A stretch of 61,400 nucleotides of DNA from Phenylobacterium sp. GTDB lineage: Bacteria; Pseudomonadota; Alphaproteobacteria; Caulobacterales; Caulobacteraceae. Location: NCBI RefSeq assembly GCF_025934275.1, contig NZ_JAICYI010000011.1, positions 1-61,400 on the forward strand, read 5' to 3'. Positions 8,600 to 17,479 of the stretch are shown here, piece by piece. Made by a program: the position numbers and the translations under genes. The notes under the pieces are model-generated. The model did no database searches, was not told where the DNA came from, and saw only the letters and a program-made list of their open reading frames with translations. The first letter of the stretch is position 1; each line of letters starts with the position of its first letter.

Positions 8600-10030
8600 C
8601 TAGACGCCCGTTCCGCCGACCGTCAGCCCCGTGATCTTCAGCGACGGCTGACCCACGCCGACCGGGACGCTCTGGCCGGACTTGCCGCAGACGCCGATCC
8701 CCGGGTCGAAGTCGAAGTCGTCGCCGATCATCGTCACCCGGGTCAGCGCCGACGGGCCGTCGCCGATCAGTGTCGCGCCCTTCACCGGCGTGGTGATCTT
8801 GCCGTCCTCGATAAGGTAGGCCTCGGTGCACTGGAACACGAATTTGCCGTTCGTGATGTCCACCTGACCGCCGCCGAAATTCGCGCAATAAAGTCCGCGC
8901 TTGGTCGAGCGGATCATCTCCTCGCGCGGCGTCTCGCCCGCCAACATGGCGGTGTTGGTCATCCTCGGCATCGGCATGTGGCCGTAGGACTGCCGGCGCG
9001 CATTGCCGGTGGGGGCGAGCCCCATCAGCCGCGCGCTCATCCGATCGTGCATGTAGCCCTTCAGCACGCCGTCCTCGATGAGGATGGTCCGCTCGGTGGG
9101 CGTGCCCTCGTCGTCGACGGTGAGCGAGCCGCGTCGGCCGGCGATCGTGCCGTCATCGAAGACGGTTACGCCCGGTGCGGCCACCCGCTCGCCGATGCGG
9201 CCGGAGAACGCCGAGGTGCCTTTGCGGTTGAAGTCGCCTTCCAGGCCGTGGCCCACCGCCTCGTGCAGCAGCACGCCGTTCCAGCCCGGCCCCAGCACCA
9301 CGTCCATTTCGCCCGCGGGGCACGGTACGGCGTCGAGGTTGACCAGCGCCTGGCGCAGCGCCTCATCGACGTGCGCGCGCCACTTGTCCTCGGTGATCCA
9401 GGTCTCAAAGCCGGCGCGGCCGCCGGCGCCGGTGTAGCCGTTCTCGCGGCGCCCATCCTTCTCCACGGTCACCTGCACGTTGATCCGGCAGAGCGGGCGC
9501 ACATCGCGGATCACTCGGCCGTCGGCGCGCACGATCTCCACGATCCGCCGTTCGCCGGCCAGCGAGGCCATCACCTGCACCACACGCGGGTCGCGGGCGC
9601 GGGCCCAGGCGTCGATCTCCTGCAACAGCGCCACCTTGTCGCTGAACGCCGGCGAGGCGAGCGGATCGTCCTCGCCGTAGAGCTTGGCGTTCGTCGGCCG
9701 CGGCGCATCCGCCGCCGACCCTGAATAGCCGCGCTTGGCCAGCTTGGCGCTGCCGGCCGCCCGGCGGATCGCGTCCTCGGTGATTTCGCTGGCGTGGGCG
9801 TAGCCCGCCGTCTCCCCGGCGACGACCCGCAGCCCGAACCCCTCGGTGGCGTCGTAGGCTGCCGACTTCAGCCGGCCGTCGTCGAACAGGAAGCTTTCGC
9901 TCTCAGAGCGCTCGACGAACAACTCCCCGTCGTCGGCTCCGGCCAGGGCGTCGGAGAGGATCTCCCGGGCGCGGTCCGGCTCGACGCCGACGGATTGCAG
10001 GATCGAGGGTGCAGGGGCGTGCGCGTTCAT
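8600..10030 (-). CDS. tldD: Metalloprotease TldD
   Basis: TldD is the zinc-bearing subunit of the TldD/TldE heterodimer, a cytosolic protease that degrades unfolded peptides and processes microcin-type precursors in other bacteria. The 476-residue length is normal. The catalytic HExxxH is present as HEAVGH at residues 256-261, followed by GLEGDFNRKG. The C-terminal GVCGKSGQSVPVGVGQP segment also fits. The partner PmbA/TldE is encoded about 3 kb away on the opposite strand at 12985-14325. The gene is monocistronic here and divergent from the pseudogene at 10164. Confidence 0.95.
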   Translation of the reverse strand: MNAHAPAPSILQSVGVEPDRAREILSDALAGADDGELFVERSESESFLFDDGRLKSAAYDATEGFGLRVVAGETAGYAHASEITEDAIRRAAGSAKLAKRGYSGSAADAPRPTNAKLYGEDDPLASPAFSDKVALLQEIDAWARARDPRVVQVMASLAGERRIVEIVRADGRVIRDVRPLCRINVQVTVEKDGRRENGYTGAGGRAGFETWITEDKWRAHVDEALRQALVNLDAVPCPAGEMDVVLGPGWNGVLLHEAVGHGLEGDFNRKGTSAFSGRIGERVAAPGVTVFDDGTIAGRRGSLTVDDEGTPTERTILIEDGVLKGYMHDRMSARLMGLAPTGNARRQSYGHMPMPRMTNTAMLAGETPREEMIRSTKRGLYCANFGGGQVDITNGKFVFQCTEAYLIEDGKITTPVKGATLIGDGPSALTRVTMIGDDFDFDPGIGVCGKSGQSVPVGVGQPSLKITGLTVGGTGV

Positions 10031-10108
10031 GGCGCCAAGATAGGGAGCCCGAGGCGCCGCGTCATCTCCGCGCTTCGGCCCGCGGGCCTCCGGCCGCTTC
10101 CGCGCCTC

Positions 10109-10136
10109 TTTTCAATTCCGCCTCGTCAGGTTAGAA
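10109..10136 (+). promoter_or_regulatory. Candidate promoter upstream of the chimeric pseudogene
   Basis: TTTTCA and TTAGAA are separated by 16 bp and lie 28 bp before the ATG at 10164. A GGAG ribosome site precedes that ATG. The arrangement is plausible for a sigma-70-type promoter but matches the consensus only loosely. It would be the original promoter of the VOC-family gene whose first codons survive downstream. Confidence 0.25.
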
Positions 10137-10163
10137 CAATCCAAGAACACACGGAGCGACACC

Positions 10164-10684
10164 ATGCGCGAGGACGGCAAAGTCGACTATGTGGAGTTTC
10201 CGGCCCGCGACCTGATCCCCCTGGTCGGACGGCGCGGAGGCCGTTGGCGAGGTGGTCCGCGCCGATACGCGACGCGACGTAGCCCTGATCAAGACAGATG
10301 CGCAGGGCCGCGCGCCCTTGAGCCTGCGTCCAGGGCCGCTGCCGCAGGGTGAGACGGTGTTCGCCATCGGCACGCCGCTCGACGACTCTCTGCAGAACAC
10401 CATGACCAAGGGCATCGTCTCCGCCGAGCGCGTCGAGAACGGGCTGCGCTTCATCCAGAGCGACGCCGGGCAACCACGGCAACTCGGGCGGGCCTCTGAT
10501 CGACGAGCGCGGATCGGTCGTGGCGATCACGGTGGCCGGCATCCTGCCCGGCAGCCACCAGATGGGATTGAACTTCTTCATCCCGATCGACGACGCGATG
10601 CGGGCGCTGGCGCTGACTGAGGCGGCGGAGCCGATGCGGACGGCCGCGCCGGCGAGCCGCGCCGCGGCGCGCCGCAAGCGCTAG
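10164..10684 (+). pseudogene. Chimeric remnant: VOC-protein start joined to a frameshifted trypsin-like (S1C) protease
   Basis: An intact start with a GGAG ribosome site encodes MREDGKVDYVEFPARDL, which is the conserved beginning of a VOC (glyoxalase-fold) family. After about 17 codons (near 10214) homology stops and a different frame encodes a serine-protease body: GEVVRADTRRDVALIK, then GETVFAIGTPLDDSLQN and GLRFIQSDAG. At about 10471 the frame shifts again (one extra or two missing bases), after which NHGNSGGPLIDERGS, the catalytic-serine motif, and the C-terminus read through to a stop at 10682-10684. The protease lacks its N-terminus, including the catalytic His region. Two lesions make this non-functional as sequenced. 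Confidence 0.8.
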
Positions 10685-10742
10685 GCTTTGACAGCGGGCG
10701 ACTTCGCGCGAACCTGGGCGGCGGATCCAAGGAGGCCCCGCC

Positions 10743-11096
10743 ATGACCCTCGAGGAGATGGAAGCGATCGTGATGGCCTTCCCCGGCGCCGAGAAGGGCA
10801 TGAGTTATGGCCGGCCGTCGTACAAGGTGAACGGCAAGTTCTTCACCCGGCTCCGGCGCGAGGACGACAGCCTGGTCCTCCTGGAGGTCTCCTTCGACGA
10901 GCGCGAGATGCTGATCGAGGCCGAACCCGAGACCTTCCACTTCACCTCCCACTACAAAGACTATCCGAGCGTGCTGGCCCGCATGGCGAGCCTGCATCCC
11001 GGCTCGTTCCGCAACTTCCTGGACCGGCGCTGGCGCAAAGTCGCGCCCAAGAAGTGGGTGAAAGAGCGCGACGCGGCCGACGCGCGCTCGGTCTAG
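10743..11096 (+). CDS. MmcQ/YjbR family protein
   Basis: This is a 117-residue cytosolic protein with the CyaY-like/YjbR fold. The N-terminal [33 protein letters not shown] is typical of the family, and the tail has the WRKVAPKKW segment. Family members are called DNA-binding by structure, but function is unproven. AAGGAGG sits just upstream of the ATG, a strong ribosome site. It is convergent with and overlaps by 4 bp the Phd-like gene. Confidence 0.88.
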   Translation: MTLEEMEAIVMAFPGAEKGMSYGRPSYKVNGKFFTRLRREDDSLVLLEVSFDEREMLIEAEPETFHFTSHYKDYPSVLARMASLHPGSFRNFLDRRWRKVAPKKWVKERDAADARSV

Positions 11097-11323
11097 AACT
11101 CGTCCTCCACCGAGGAGCGGAACAGTTCGAAGATTTCCTGGGCGCGGGCTTCGGGATCGGCGTCCGGCTCCGGCTCGGGCCCGGGCGAAGCCGCGAGCTC
11201 GCCCGCCACCAGGCGGCCGACCACCGCGCCGTGCTGGACGAGGAGCACCTCGTCGCCGTCGGCGAGCCCCGTCAGCAGGCTCGCCACCTTCGGCGGCAGG
11301 TCGTCGAGGTCGATGCGCGTCAT
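11093..11323 (-). CDS. Phd/YefM-like antitoxin-type small protein, solitary
   Basis: The product has 76 residues. The segment [20 protein letters not shown] resembles the Phd/YefM antitoxin strand-turn-helix with its characteristic V..R.G..VA pattern. The C-terminal 35 residues are acidic with a Pro/Glu/Asp tract. In Phd proteins the C-terminus binds the toxin. No Doc or RelE toxin gene is adjacent on either side, so this is either an orphan antitoxin-like regulator or a degraded module. The assignment is by pattern and is moderate. Confidence 0.5.
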   Translation of the reverse strand: MTRIDLDDLPPKVASLLTGLADGDEVLLVQHGAVVGRLVAGELAASPGPEPEPDADPEARAQEIFELFRSSVEDEF

Positions 11324-11386
11324 GGGCGCGATCCTAGACCGGGTGGGCTCCCCGCTCTAGGTTCGCCCACCGCATCGGAGGGGCGC

Positions 11387-12913
11387 TTGGCATATCGGTC
11401 GCTCAGGGAGTTCATGGCGAGGCTGGAGGCGGCGGGCGAGCTGGTCCGCGTCGCCGAGCCGGTCTCGACGGTGCTCGAGATCACCGAGATCCAGCACCGC
11501 CTGCTGGCGAACGGCGGCCCGGCGGTGCTGTTCGAGGAGCCGATCCGGGCCGACGGCGAGGTCTCCGAAATCCCGGCGCTCGCCAACCTGTTTGGGACAG
11601 TCAGGCGAGTCGCCATGGGGGTGACGCTCGGCGGTCGCGAACGGGCCACCGCCGCCGACCTGCGCGAGGTCGGCGAACTCCTGGCTGTCCTGCGTGCGCC
11701 CGAGCCGCCGCGTGGCCTCAAGGAGGCGCTCGGCATGCTGCCGCTCGCCCAGACCGTGATGGCCATGCGGCCGCAGGTGATGAAGCGCGCGCCGGTGCAG
11801 CAGGTGGTGCTGAAGGGCGAGGCCATCGACCTTTCCAAGCTGCCGATCCAGACGTGCTGGCCGGGCGAACCCGCGCCCTTGATCACCTGGCCGCTGGTGG
11901 TGACCAAGGGGCCGTCCGCCTCGCGCGAGGACGACTACAACCTCGGCATCTATCGGATGCAGGTGATCGGGCCCGACCGGACGATCATGCGCTGGCTCGC
12001 GCATCGCGGCGGCGCCCAGCACCACCGCCGCTGGAAGGACGCCGGCCGCCCGGAGCCCCTGCCGGCCTGCGCCGTCATCGGGGCCGATCCCGGAACCATC
12101 CTCGCGGCCGTGACGCCGGTGCCGGACACGCTCTCGGAGTACCAGTTCGCGGGCCTCCTGCGCGGCTCGAAGGTGGAGCTGGTCGCGGCCAAGACGGTGC
12201 CGCTGATGGTCCCGGCCAACGCGGAGATCGTGATCGAGGGCCATGTGCTGCTGGACGAGTACGCCGACGAAGGCCCGTTCGGCGACCACACCGGGTACTA
12301 CAACTCCGTCGAGCGCTTCCCGGTGTTCCAGGTCTCCGCCATCACCATGCGGCGCGACCCGATCTACCTGACGACCTTCACCGGCCGGCCGCCGGACGAG
12401 CCCTCGGTCCTGGGCGAGGCGCTGAATGAGGTCTTCATCCCGCTGTTGCAGCAGCAGTTCCCGGAGATCGTCGATTTCTGGCTGCCGCCGGAAGGCTGCA
12501 GCTACCGCATCGCCGTGGTCTCGATGAAGAAGGCCTACGCCGGTCACGCCAAGCGGGTGATGATGGGCGTCTGGAGCTACCTGCGGCAGTTCATGTACAC
12601 CAAGTGGGTGATCGTCGTGGACGACGACATCGACGCCCGGAGCTGGAAGGACGTCATGTGGGCGATCGCCACGCGGATGGATCCCGCCCGCGACGTGACC
12701 ATCGTCGAGAGCACCCCCATCGATTACCTCGACTTCGCCAGCCCGGAGAGCGGACTGGGCTCCAAGATCGGCCTCGACGCGACCAACAAATGGCCGCCGG
12801 AGACCAAGCGCGAATGGGGCCGGCTTCTGGCCATGGACCAGGCCATCGTCGCGGCCGTCACCGAGAAGTGGGCGAGGCTCGGGTTGCCGGGCGAGGGCCG
12901 CCCGATCGGCTAG
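11387..12913 (+). CDS. UbiD-family prenylated-FMN decarboxylase
   Basis: UbiD enzymes reversibly (de)carboxylate aromatic or alpha,beta-unsaturated acids with prenyl-FMN. The 508-residue length fits. Motifs include [17 protein letters not shown] at the start, [18 protein letters not shown] in the middle and [12 protein letters not shown], the family's acidic active-site region, near residue 290. The start is a TTG with GGAGGGG centred about six bases upstream; homologues begin at this tyrosine-arginine motif. No ubiX flavin prenyltransferase is nearby. It could serve ubiquinone synthesis, but other substrates are equally possible, so no gene symbol is given. Confidence 0.88.
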   Translation: MAYRSLREFMARLEAAGELVRVAEPVSTVLEITEIQHRLLANGGPAVLFEEPIRADGEVSEIPALANLFGTVRRVAMGVTLGGRERATAADLREVGELLAVLRAPEPPRGLKEALGMLPLAQTVMAMRPQVMKRAPVQQVVLKGEAIDLSKLPIQTCWPGEPAPLITWPLVVTKGPSASREDDYNLGIYRMQVIGPDRTIMRWLAHRGGAQHHRRWKDAGRPEPLPACAVIGADPGTILAAVTPVPDTLSEYQFAGLLRGSKVELVAAKTVPLMVPANAEIVIEGHVLLDEYADEGPFGDHTGYYNSVERFPVFQVSAITMRRDPIYLTTFTGRPPDEPSVLGEALNEVFIPLLQQQFPEIVDFWLPPEGCSYRIAVVSMKKAYAGHAKRVMMGVWSYLRQFMYTKWVIVVDDDIDARSWKDVMWAIATRMDPARDVTIVESTPIDYLDFASPESGLGSKIGLDATNKWPPETKREWGRLLAMDQAIVAAVTEKWARLGLPGEGRPIG

Positions 12914-12984
12914 GTTCGTCGCTCCGCCCCCGATGATCGACGCCATCCGTCAAGCGGCTTGCCCGCCGGCGCGGCGGCGGCCAT

Positions 12985-14325
12985 ATGGCCGGCATGGACG
13001 AGACCCTGTTGCAAGACCTCCTGGCGGCCGCGCTGAGCGCCGGGGCCGACGCCGCCGAAGCGGTCGGCGCCGAGCGTCGCTCTTTGTCGATCACGGTGCG
13101 CCTTGGCGAGCTGGAGGAGGTGGAGCGCGAGGAGAGCCGCGACCTGGGCTTGCGGGTCTTTGTCGGTCGCCGGCAGGCCAGCGTCTCCGGCTCCGACGTC
13201 AGCGCCGAAGCTCGCGCCAAGCTCGTGGAGCGCGCCGTCGCGATGGCGAAGCTCGCTCCGGAGGACCCCTACGCCGGCCTCGCCGATCCGGACCTCATTG
13301 CCAGGGAGCCGCTCCCCGATCTCGACCTCTACGATTCCAGCGAGCCCTCGCCGGAGTCGCTCGAGGAGCGCGCCCGCATCGCCGAGGACGCGGCCCGCGC
13401 GACGCCGAAGGTGACCAACTCCGATGGCGCCGCGGCCAGCTGGTCGACCTCGCGCTGGCGGATGATCACCAGCGGCGGCTTCTCCGGCGAACACCGAGCG
13501 TCCGGCTTCTCGCTGGGCGCCAGCGCCATCGCCGGCGACGAGAACGGCATGGAGACCGGCTACGAGGGCCGCTCGGTGCGCTGGCGTGCGGACCTGCCGG
13601 AGCCGGCGGCGATCGGCGCCGAGGCCGGCCGCCGCGCCGCCTCCCGGCTCGGCGCGCGCAAGATCGCCTCGACCACCGCGCCGGTGATCTTCGAGAACCG
13701 AATCGCAGCGGCGCTGATCTCGCCCCTGGTGGGCGCCATCGCCGGCCCCGCCGTCGCGCGCGGAACCTCGTTTCTGAAGGACCGTCTCGGCGGCCGGGTG
13801 TTCGGCGAGCACGTCACCATCACCGACGATCCGCATCGCCGCCGCGGCCTGGGCTCCGCCCCCTTCGACGACGAAGGGGTGGCCAACCAGCCGCGCGCGA
13901 TCGTCGACGAGGGCGTGCTCACCACCTGGCTGCTGAACAGCGCCTCGGCGCGGCAGCTGGGCCTGACCAGCACCGGCCACGCCTCGCGCGGCCTCGCCGG
14001 CCCGCCGGGCGTCGGGCCGAGCAACCTGACGCTGCAGCCGGGCGATCGCGATCAGGCGGGCCTGATGGCCGACGCCGGAGAAGGACTGCTGGTCACGTCG
14101 ATGTTCGGGCCCTCGCTCAACGGCAACACCGGCGACTGGTCGGTCGGCTGCTCGGGCTTCTGGTTCGAGTCCGGCGAGATCGCCTATCCGGTGACCGAGA
14201 TCACCGTGGCCGGCAACCTGATCGACATCTACGCCCGGCTGATCCCCGGCGCGGACCTCGAGATCCGCGGGGCGACCAACGCGCCCTCGATCCTGGTGGA
14301 TGCATTGGCCATCGCCGGCCGTTGA
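12985..14325 (+). CDS. pmbA: TldE/PmbA metalloprotease partner subunit
   Basis: PmbA (TldE) is the non-zinc subunit that pairs with TldD. The 446-residue protein lacks HExxxH, as expected for this subunit. It has the family core VTNSDGAAASWSTSR, the GVLTTWLLNSASARQLGLTS region with TGHASRG, and the C-terminal SLNGNTGDWSVGCSGFWFE segment. It begins the envelope block: in many alphaproteobacteria pmbA precedes DUF4170, the DUF374 acyltransferase, waaA and lpxK, and the same order is seen here with extra genes inserted. The start could alternatively be the methionine at residue 4. Confidence 0.93.
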   Translation: MAGMDETLLQDLLAAALSAGADAAEAVGAERRSLSITVRLGELEEVEREESRDLGLRVFVGRRQASVSGSDVSAEARAKLVERAVAMAKLAPEDPYAGLADPDLIAREPLPDLDLYDSSEPSPESLEERARIAEDAARATPKVTNSDGAAASWSTSRWRMITSGGFSGEHRASGFSLGASAIAGDENGMETGYEGRSVRWRADLPEPAAIGAEAGRRAASRLGARKIASTTAPVIFENRIAAALISPLVGAIAGPAVARGTSFLKDRLGGRVFGEHVTITDDPHRRRGLGSAPFDDEGVANQPRAIVDEGVLTTWLLNSASARQLGLTSTGHASRGLAGPPGVGPSNLTLQPGDRDQAGLMADAGEGLLVTSMFGPSLNGNTGDWSVGCSGFWFESGEIAYPVTEITVAGNLIDIYARLIPGADLEIRGATNAPSILVDALAIAGR

Positions 14326-14383
14326 TCGCCGGCGCTGGGGGGCCTATCCGCTAGGCCGCCGCACGCAACCGGGAAGGCCGCCC

Positions 14384-14626
14384 ATGCCGGACAAGCAGCT
14401 CCTGCACCTGGTGATCGGGGGAGAGTTGAAGTCGCTTCAGGGGCCGCCGGAGTTCCGCGACCTGTCGCGGGTCGACCTGGTCGGCGCTTATCCGAATTAC
14501 GACGAGGCGCTGCGGGCCTGGCGGGCCAAGGCTCAGGAGACCGTCGACAACGCCCTGATGCGCTACTTCATCATCCACGCGCACCGGCTGCTCGATCCGA
14601 ATTCGGACGAAGACCACCGCCATTAG
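14384..14626 (+). CDS. DUF4170 protein
   Basis: This is an 80-residue cytosolic protein with the DUF4170 pattern: HLVIGGEL near the N-terminus, VDLVGAYPNYDEALRAWRAKAQETVDNA in the middle and YFIIHAHRLLDP near the end. Function unknown. Its conserved place between pmbA and the lipid A/core genes in alphaproteobacteria suggests an envelope-related role, which is inference. The ATG at 14384 is chosen over an upstream reading-frame extension because homologues start here and the extension is Arg/Pro-rich. Confidence 0.85.
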   Translation: MPDKQLLHLVIGGELKSLQGPPEFRDLSRVDLVGAYPNYDEALRAWRAKAQETVDNALMRYFIIHAHRLLDPNSDEDHRH

Positions 14627-14632
14627 ATCGGG

Positions 14633-14920
14633 TCACGCGGGCTGGCGCACCACCTTCTCGAGGAGGGCGCCGCCGCGCCAGATCTCCACCGCCTCGCAGG
14701 AGGCGTGCTCGCGCAGCAGCGCGCGCGCGCGCCGCCGCGCGTGGGCCCGGCCATCGGCCACCAGGTCCACGATAGAGGCGACGCCGTCGGCGCGGACCCC
14801 GAGCAGCGTCAGCACGTCATCCTTGATTGCGGTCGTCAGGGCCCCGTCCTCCGTACGACCTACACTGACACGTACGCGGACCGCGAGTCTGTCGGATATC
14901 GCACTTAGGACCTCATTCAC
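14633..14920 (-). CDS. Small hypothetical protein overlapping the phosphatase gene
   Basis: This is a 95-residue protein of unknown function. It probably starts at a GTG at 14920, overlapping the stop of the tyrosine phosphatase gene by 8 bp, which suggests translational coupling. The sequence is Arg-rich with an ASIVDLVADGRAHARRRARALL helix and an ending of GGALLEKVVRQPA. No family was recognised and no signal peptide or membrane helix is seen. No clear ribosome site lies upstream, so the start is uncertain. It faces the DUF4170 gene with only 6 bp between the two stops. Confidence 0.55.
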   Translation of the reverse strand: MNEVLSAISDRLAVRVRVSVGRTEDGALTTAIKDDVLTLLGVRADGVASIVDLVADGRAHARRRARALLREHASCEAVEIWRGGALLEKVVRQPA

Positions 14921-15593
14921 GGTTGAGCAGGCGCTCGGTGAGCCATGAGCCCCATGTCCGCGTCTTGAAGTCGGCCCTGAGCCCGGCTGGGTCGTACGCC
15001 GGGCTCCTGACCCACTCCAGGAATGACATCCCGGCCGGCTCGCCCTCGGCGAGATAGCGCTCGAAGGTGTAGTCCAGCACGCCCGTCTTGCCGTGGCGCA
15101 CATGCAGATAGCGCAGGTGAAGCTGATCCATCGCCTCGCGGATGGTCTCGCCTTTCCGGAAGTGAAGGTAGAGCACGCTCATCATCCCGGCCCGGTCCGC
15201 GCCCGACTTGCAGTGCATCAGCGCCGGATATTGGACCGTTTGGAACAAGCGCTTTGCGCCCAGCACGCGCTGCCGGCTCGGGACCTCGCGCGAGCCCACG
15301 GGGAAGTTGACCAACTCCAGGTCCAGCTGGCGACAGGCGTCGCGCTCCAGGGCGTAGAAGCTCCGGTGGAAGTCGCCGCGCAGGTTGATCACCGTGCGGA
15401 TCCCCTTCGCCTTCCAGCCTTCCAGCTGGTGCGGCCAGGGCTGGTTGGTTCGGACGAGCTCGTCCGAGACCCAATGAGCGTTGGAGAACCCGAGCCTGAG
15501 GTAGGCGTGGTCGTTCCACAGATAGTCGGCGTACGTCCGCGCGCGCCCGAGCGGCCCGGCGAGGTCGAAATCCGGCGAAGGCTCGGCGGTCAT
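14913..15593 (-). CDS. Tyrosine/dual-specificity protein phosphatase
   Basis: This is a 226-residue cytosolic phosphatase. The catalytic CX5R loop is present as HCKSGADRAG at about residues 126-135. Upstream, GIRTVINLRGD is the strand that leads into the general-acid region in this family. No signal peptide or membrane helix is seen. In other bacteria such enzymes act on phosphotyrosine or phosphorylated lipids or sugars; the substrate here is unknown. It is divergent from the MsbA-like gene with about 120 bp between them, so the two may share a promoter region. Confidence 0.83.
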   Translation of the reverse strand: MTAEPSPDFDLAGPLGRARTYADYLWNDHAYLRLGFSNAHWVSDELVRTNQPWPHQLEGWKAKGIRTVINLRGDFHRSFYALERDACRQLDLELVNFPVGSREVPSRQRVLGAKRLFQTVQYPALMHCKSGADRAGMMSVLYLHFRKGETIREAMDQLHLRYLHVRHGKTGVLDYTFERYLAEGEPAGMSFLEWVRSPAYDPAGLRADFKTRTWGSWLTERLLNRE

Positions 15594-15712
15594 GCGCCCT
15601 AACTAGCGGCCGCCGCGCCGCCGCGATAGGGACGGCGGCACCGCAGCCGGGCGCCGACCGCGCGACAGGCGGCGTGCTTGACTTCGCCCCCGCATCGGTC
15701 GACCCCAAGCCC

Positions 15713-17479
15713 ATGAGCGAGAGCGTTCAGCCCGAGCTTTCCGCGCGCACGCTCGCGGCGCGCATCGCGCGCATCTACATGGCGCCGCGCTGGAAGGGCT
15801 GGACTGTCGCCCTGTTGGCCGCCGTCGCGAGCGCGGCGCTCAGCGCCCGGCTGGTGCAGATCCTGCGCCCGGCCGTCGACGACCTGCTCGGCCGCCACAA
15901 GCCGCATGCCGTCGTCACCATCCCGCTGACCATCGCCGCCCTGGCGCTGCTCAGGACCGTGGTGCAGGTCGTCCAGGCCTCGCTGGTCAACCGGATCGGC
16001 AACGGCGTCGTGGCGGACGTGCAGCGGCAGCTGTTCGGCCGGCTGGTCCGCGCCGACCTCGCCCGGCTGCGCGCCCAGCACTCCGGAACCTTCGTTTCGT
16101 CGGTCCTCTACGACGCCGGCCTGACGCGTGAGGCGGCGACCTCCGGCGTCGTCAACTACACCCAGAACGCCCTGATGGTGCTGGGCGGCCTGTGGGTGAT
16201 GTTCCACATCGACTGGACGCTGGCCCTGGTGGCGCTGGCCGGCGCGCCGGCGGCAAGCACGGTCATGCGGAGCTTCGCGCGGCGGACCACCAAGGCGGCC
16301 AAGGGCGCGATGTCCGAGACTTCGGCGCTCTCCACGGCGATCATGGAGAGCCTCGACGGCATTCGGGTGGTGAAGATCGAGAACCGCGAGGGCTTCGAGG
16401 AGCAGCGGGTCGGTGACGTGATCCGGCGGCGCGAGCGCCACCTTGTGAAGGGCGCCAACGCCCGCGCCTGGGCCGCCCCGGTGACCGAGCTCACCACCAG
16501 CCTGGTCTTGGCCGGCCTGATCGCCTACGCCGCCTATCGCGGCGGCGTGACGCCCGGCGGCTTCACCGCCTTCATCGCCGCCTTCCTGATGGCCGCCCAG
16601 TCGCTGCGCCAGCTGGCCAACCTGCAGGGCGTCTTCGCCGAGGGCCTGTCGGCGGCGCGGCGGCTGTTCGCCGCCCTCGACGTCGAGCCCGAGGTGCGCG
16701 AGGCGCCGGGCGCCGTGGCGATGCCTCGGAGCAGCGGCGTCATTCGCTTCGAGCACGTGGGCTTCAGGTACGGCGGCGACGGACCGCCGGCCTTGAACGA
16801 CATCGACCTCGAGATCGCCGCCGGCGAGACCATCGCCCTGGTCGGTCCCTCGGGCGGCGGCAAGACGACGATCCTCAACCTGATCCCGCGCTTCTACGAC
16901 CCCACGCGAGGCCGCGTCGCGATCGACGGGCGGGATCTGCGGGAGGTGACCCTCGCCTCGCTGCGCGACCAGATCGCCCTCGTCACCCAGGAGCCGTTCC
17001 TGTTCGACGAAACCATCCGCGCCAACATCGCCTATGCGCGGGGCCACGCGAGCGATGCGGAGATCGAGCGGGCGGCCGCGGCCGCGGCCGCGCATGAGTT
17101 CATCCTCGCCCTGCCGAACGGCTACGAGACCGTGGTCGGCGAGGCCGGCGCCCGGCTGTCCGGCGGCCAGCGGCAGCGGATCGCCATCGCCCGCGCCTTC
17201 CTGAAGGACGCGCCGATCCTGTTGCTGGACGAGGCGACCAGCGCGTTGGACACCGAGAGCGAGGCCCAGGTGCAGTCGGCCCTGAAGCGGCTGATGGCCG
17301 GGCGCACCACGATCCTGATCGCCCATCGTCTCTCCACGGTGCGCGGGGCGGACCGCATCTATGTGATCGACAAGGGCCGGGTGGTGGAGACCGGCGATCA
17401 TGCCGCCCTGATGCGAAAGCGCGGCCTCTATGCGCGCCTGGCCAGGAGCCAGGACCTGGAGGCGGAGACCGCGGCTTGA
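15713..17479 (+). CDS. MsbA-like ABC exporter (fused permease and ATPase)
   Basis: This half-transporter of about 588 residues has six N-terminal membrane helices. Its nucleotide-binding domain carries Walker A GPSGGGKTT, signature LSGGQRQRIAIARAF, Walker B ILLLDEATSALD and the switch histidine in IAHRLSTV. Placement at the head of the DUF374/waaA/lpxK operon suggests lipid A or LPS-core flipping (MsbA role), but multidrug export cannot be excluded. The ATG at 15713 gives a normal N-terminus; an in-frame GTG at 15674 is possible. The last 4 bp overlap the TTG start of the acyltransferase. Confidence 0.9.
   Translation: MSESVQPELSARTLAARIARIYMAPRWKGWTVALLAAVASAALSARLVQILRPAVDDLLGRHKPHAVVTIPLTIAALALLRTVVQVVQASLVNRIGNGVVADVQRQLFGRLVRADLARLRAQHSGTFVSSVLYDAGLTREAATSGVVNYTQNALMVLGGLWVMFHIDWTLALVALAGAPAASTVMRSFARRTTKAAKGAMSETSALSTAIMESLDGIRVVKIENREGFEEQRVGDVIRRRERHLVKGANARAWAAPVTELTTSLVLAGLIAYAAYRGGVTPGGFTAFIAAFLMAAQSLRQLANLQGVFAEGLSAARRLFAALDVEPEVREAPGAVAMPRSSGVIRFEHVGFRYGGDGPPALNDIDLEIAAGETIALVGPSGGGKTTILNLIPRFYDPTRGRVAIDGRDLREVTLASLRDQIALVTQEPFLFDETIRANIAYARGHASDAEIERAAAAAAAHEFILALPNGYETVVGEAGARLSGGQRQRIAIARAFLKDAPILLLDEATSALDTESEAQVQSALKRLMAGRTTILIAHRLSTVRGADRIYVIDKGRVVETGDHAALMRKRGLYARLARSQDLEAETAA

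Noticed and set aside
11093..11323. Toxin-antitoxin module
   Set aside because: Only an antitoxin-like gene is present; neighbours are YjbR and UbiD, neither a toxin.
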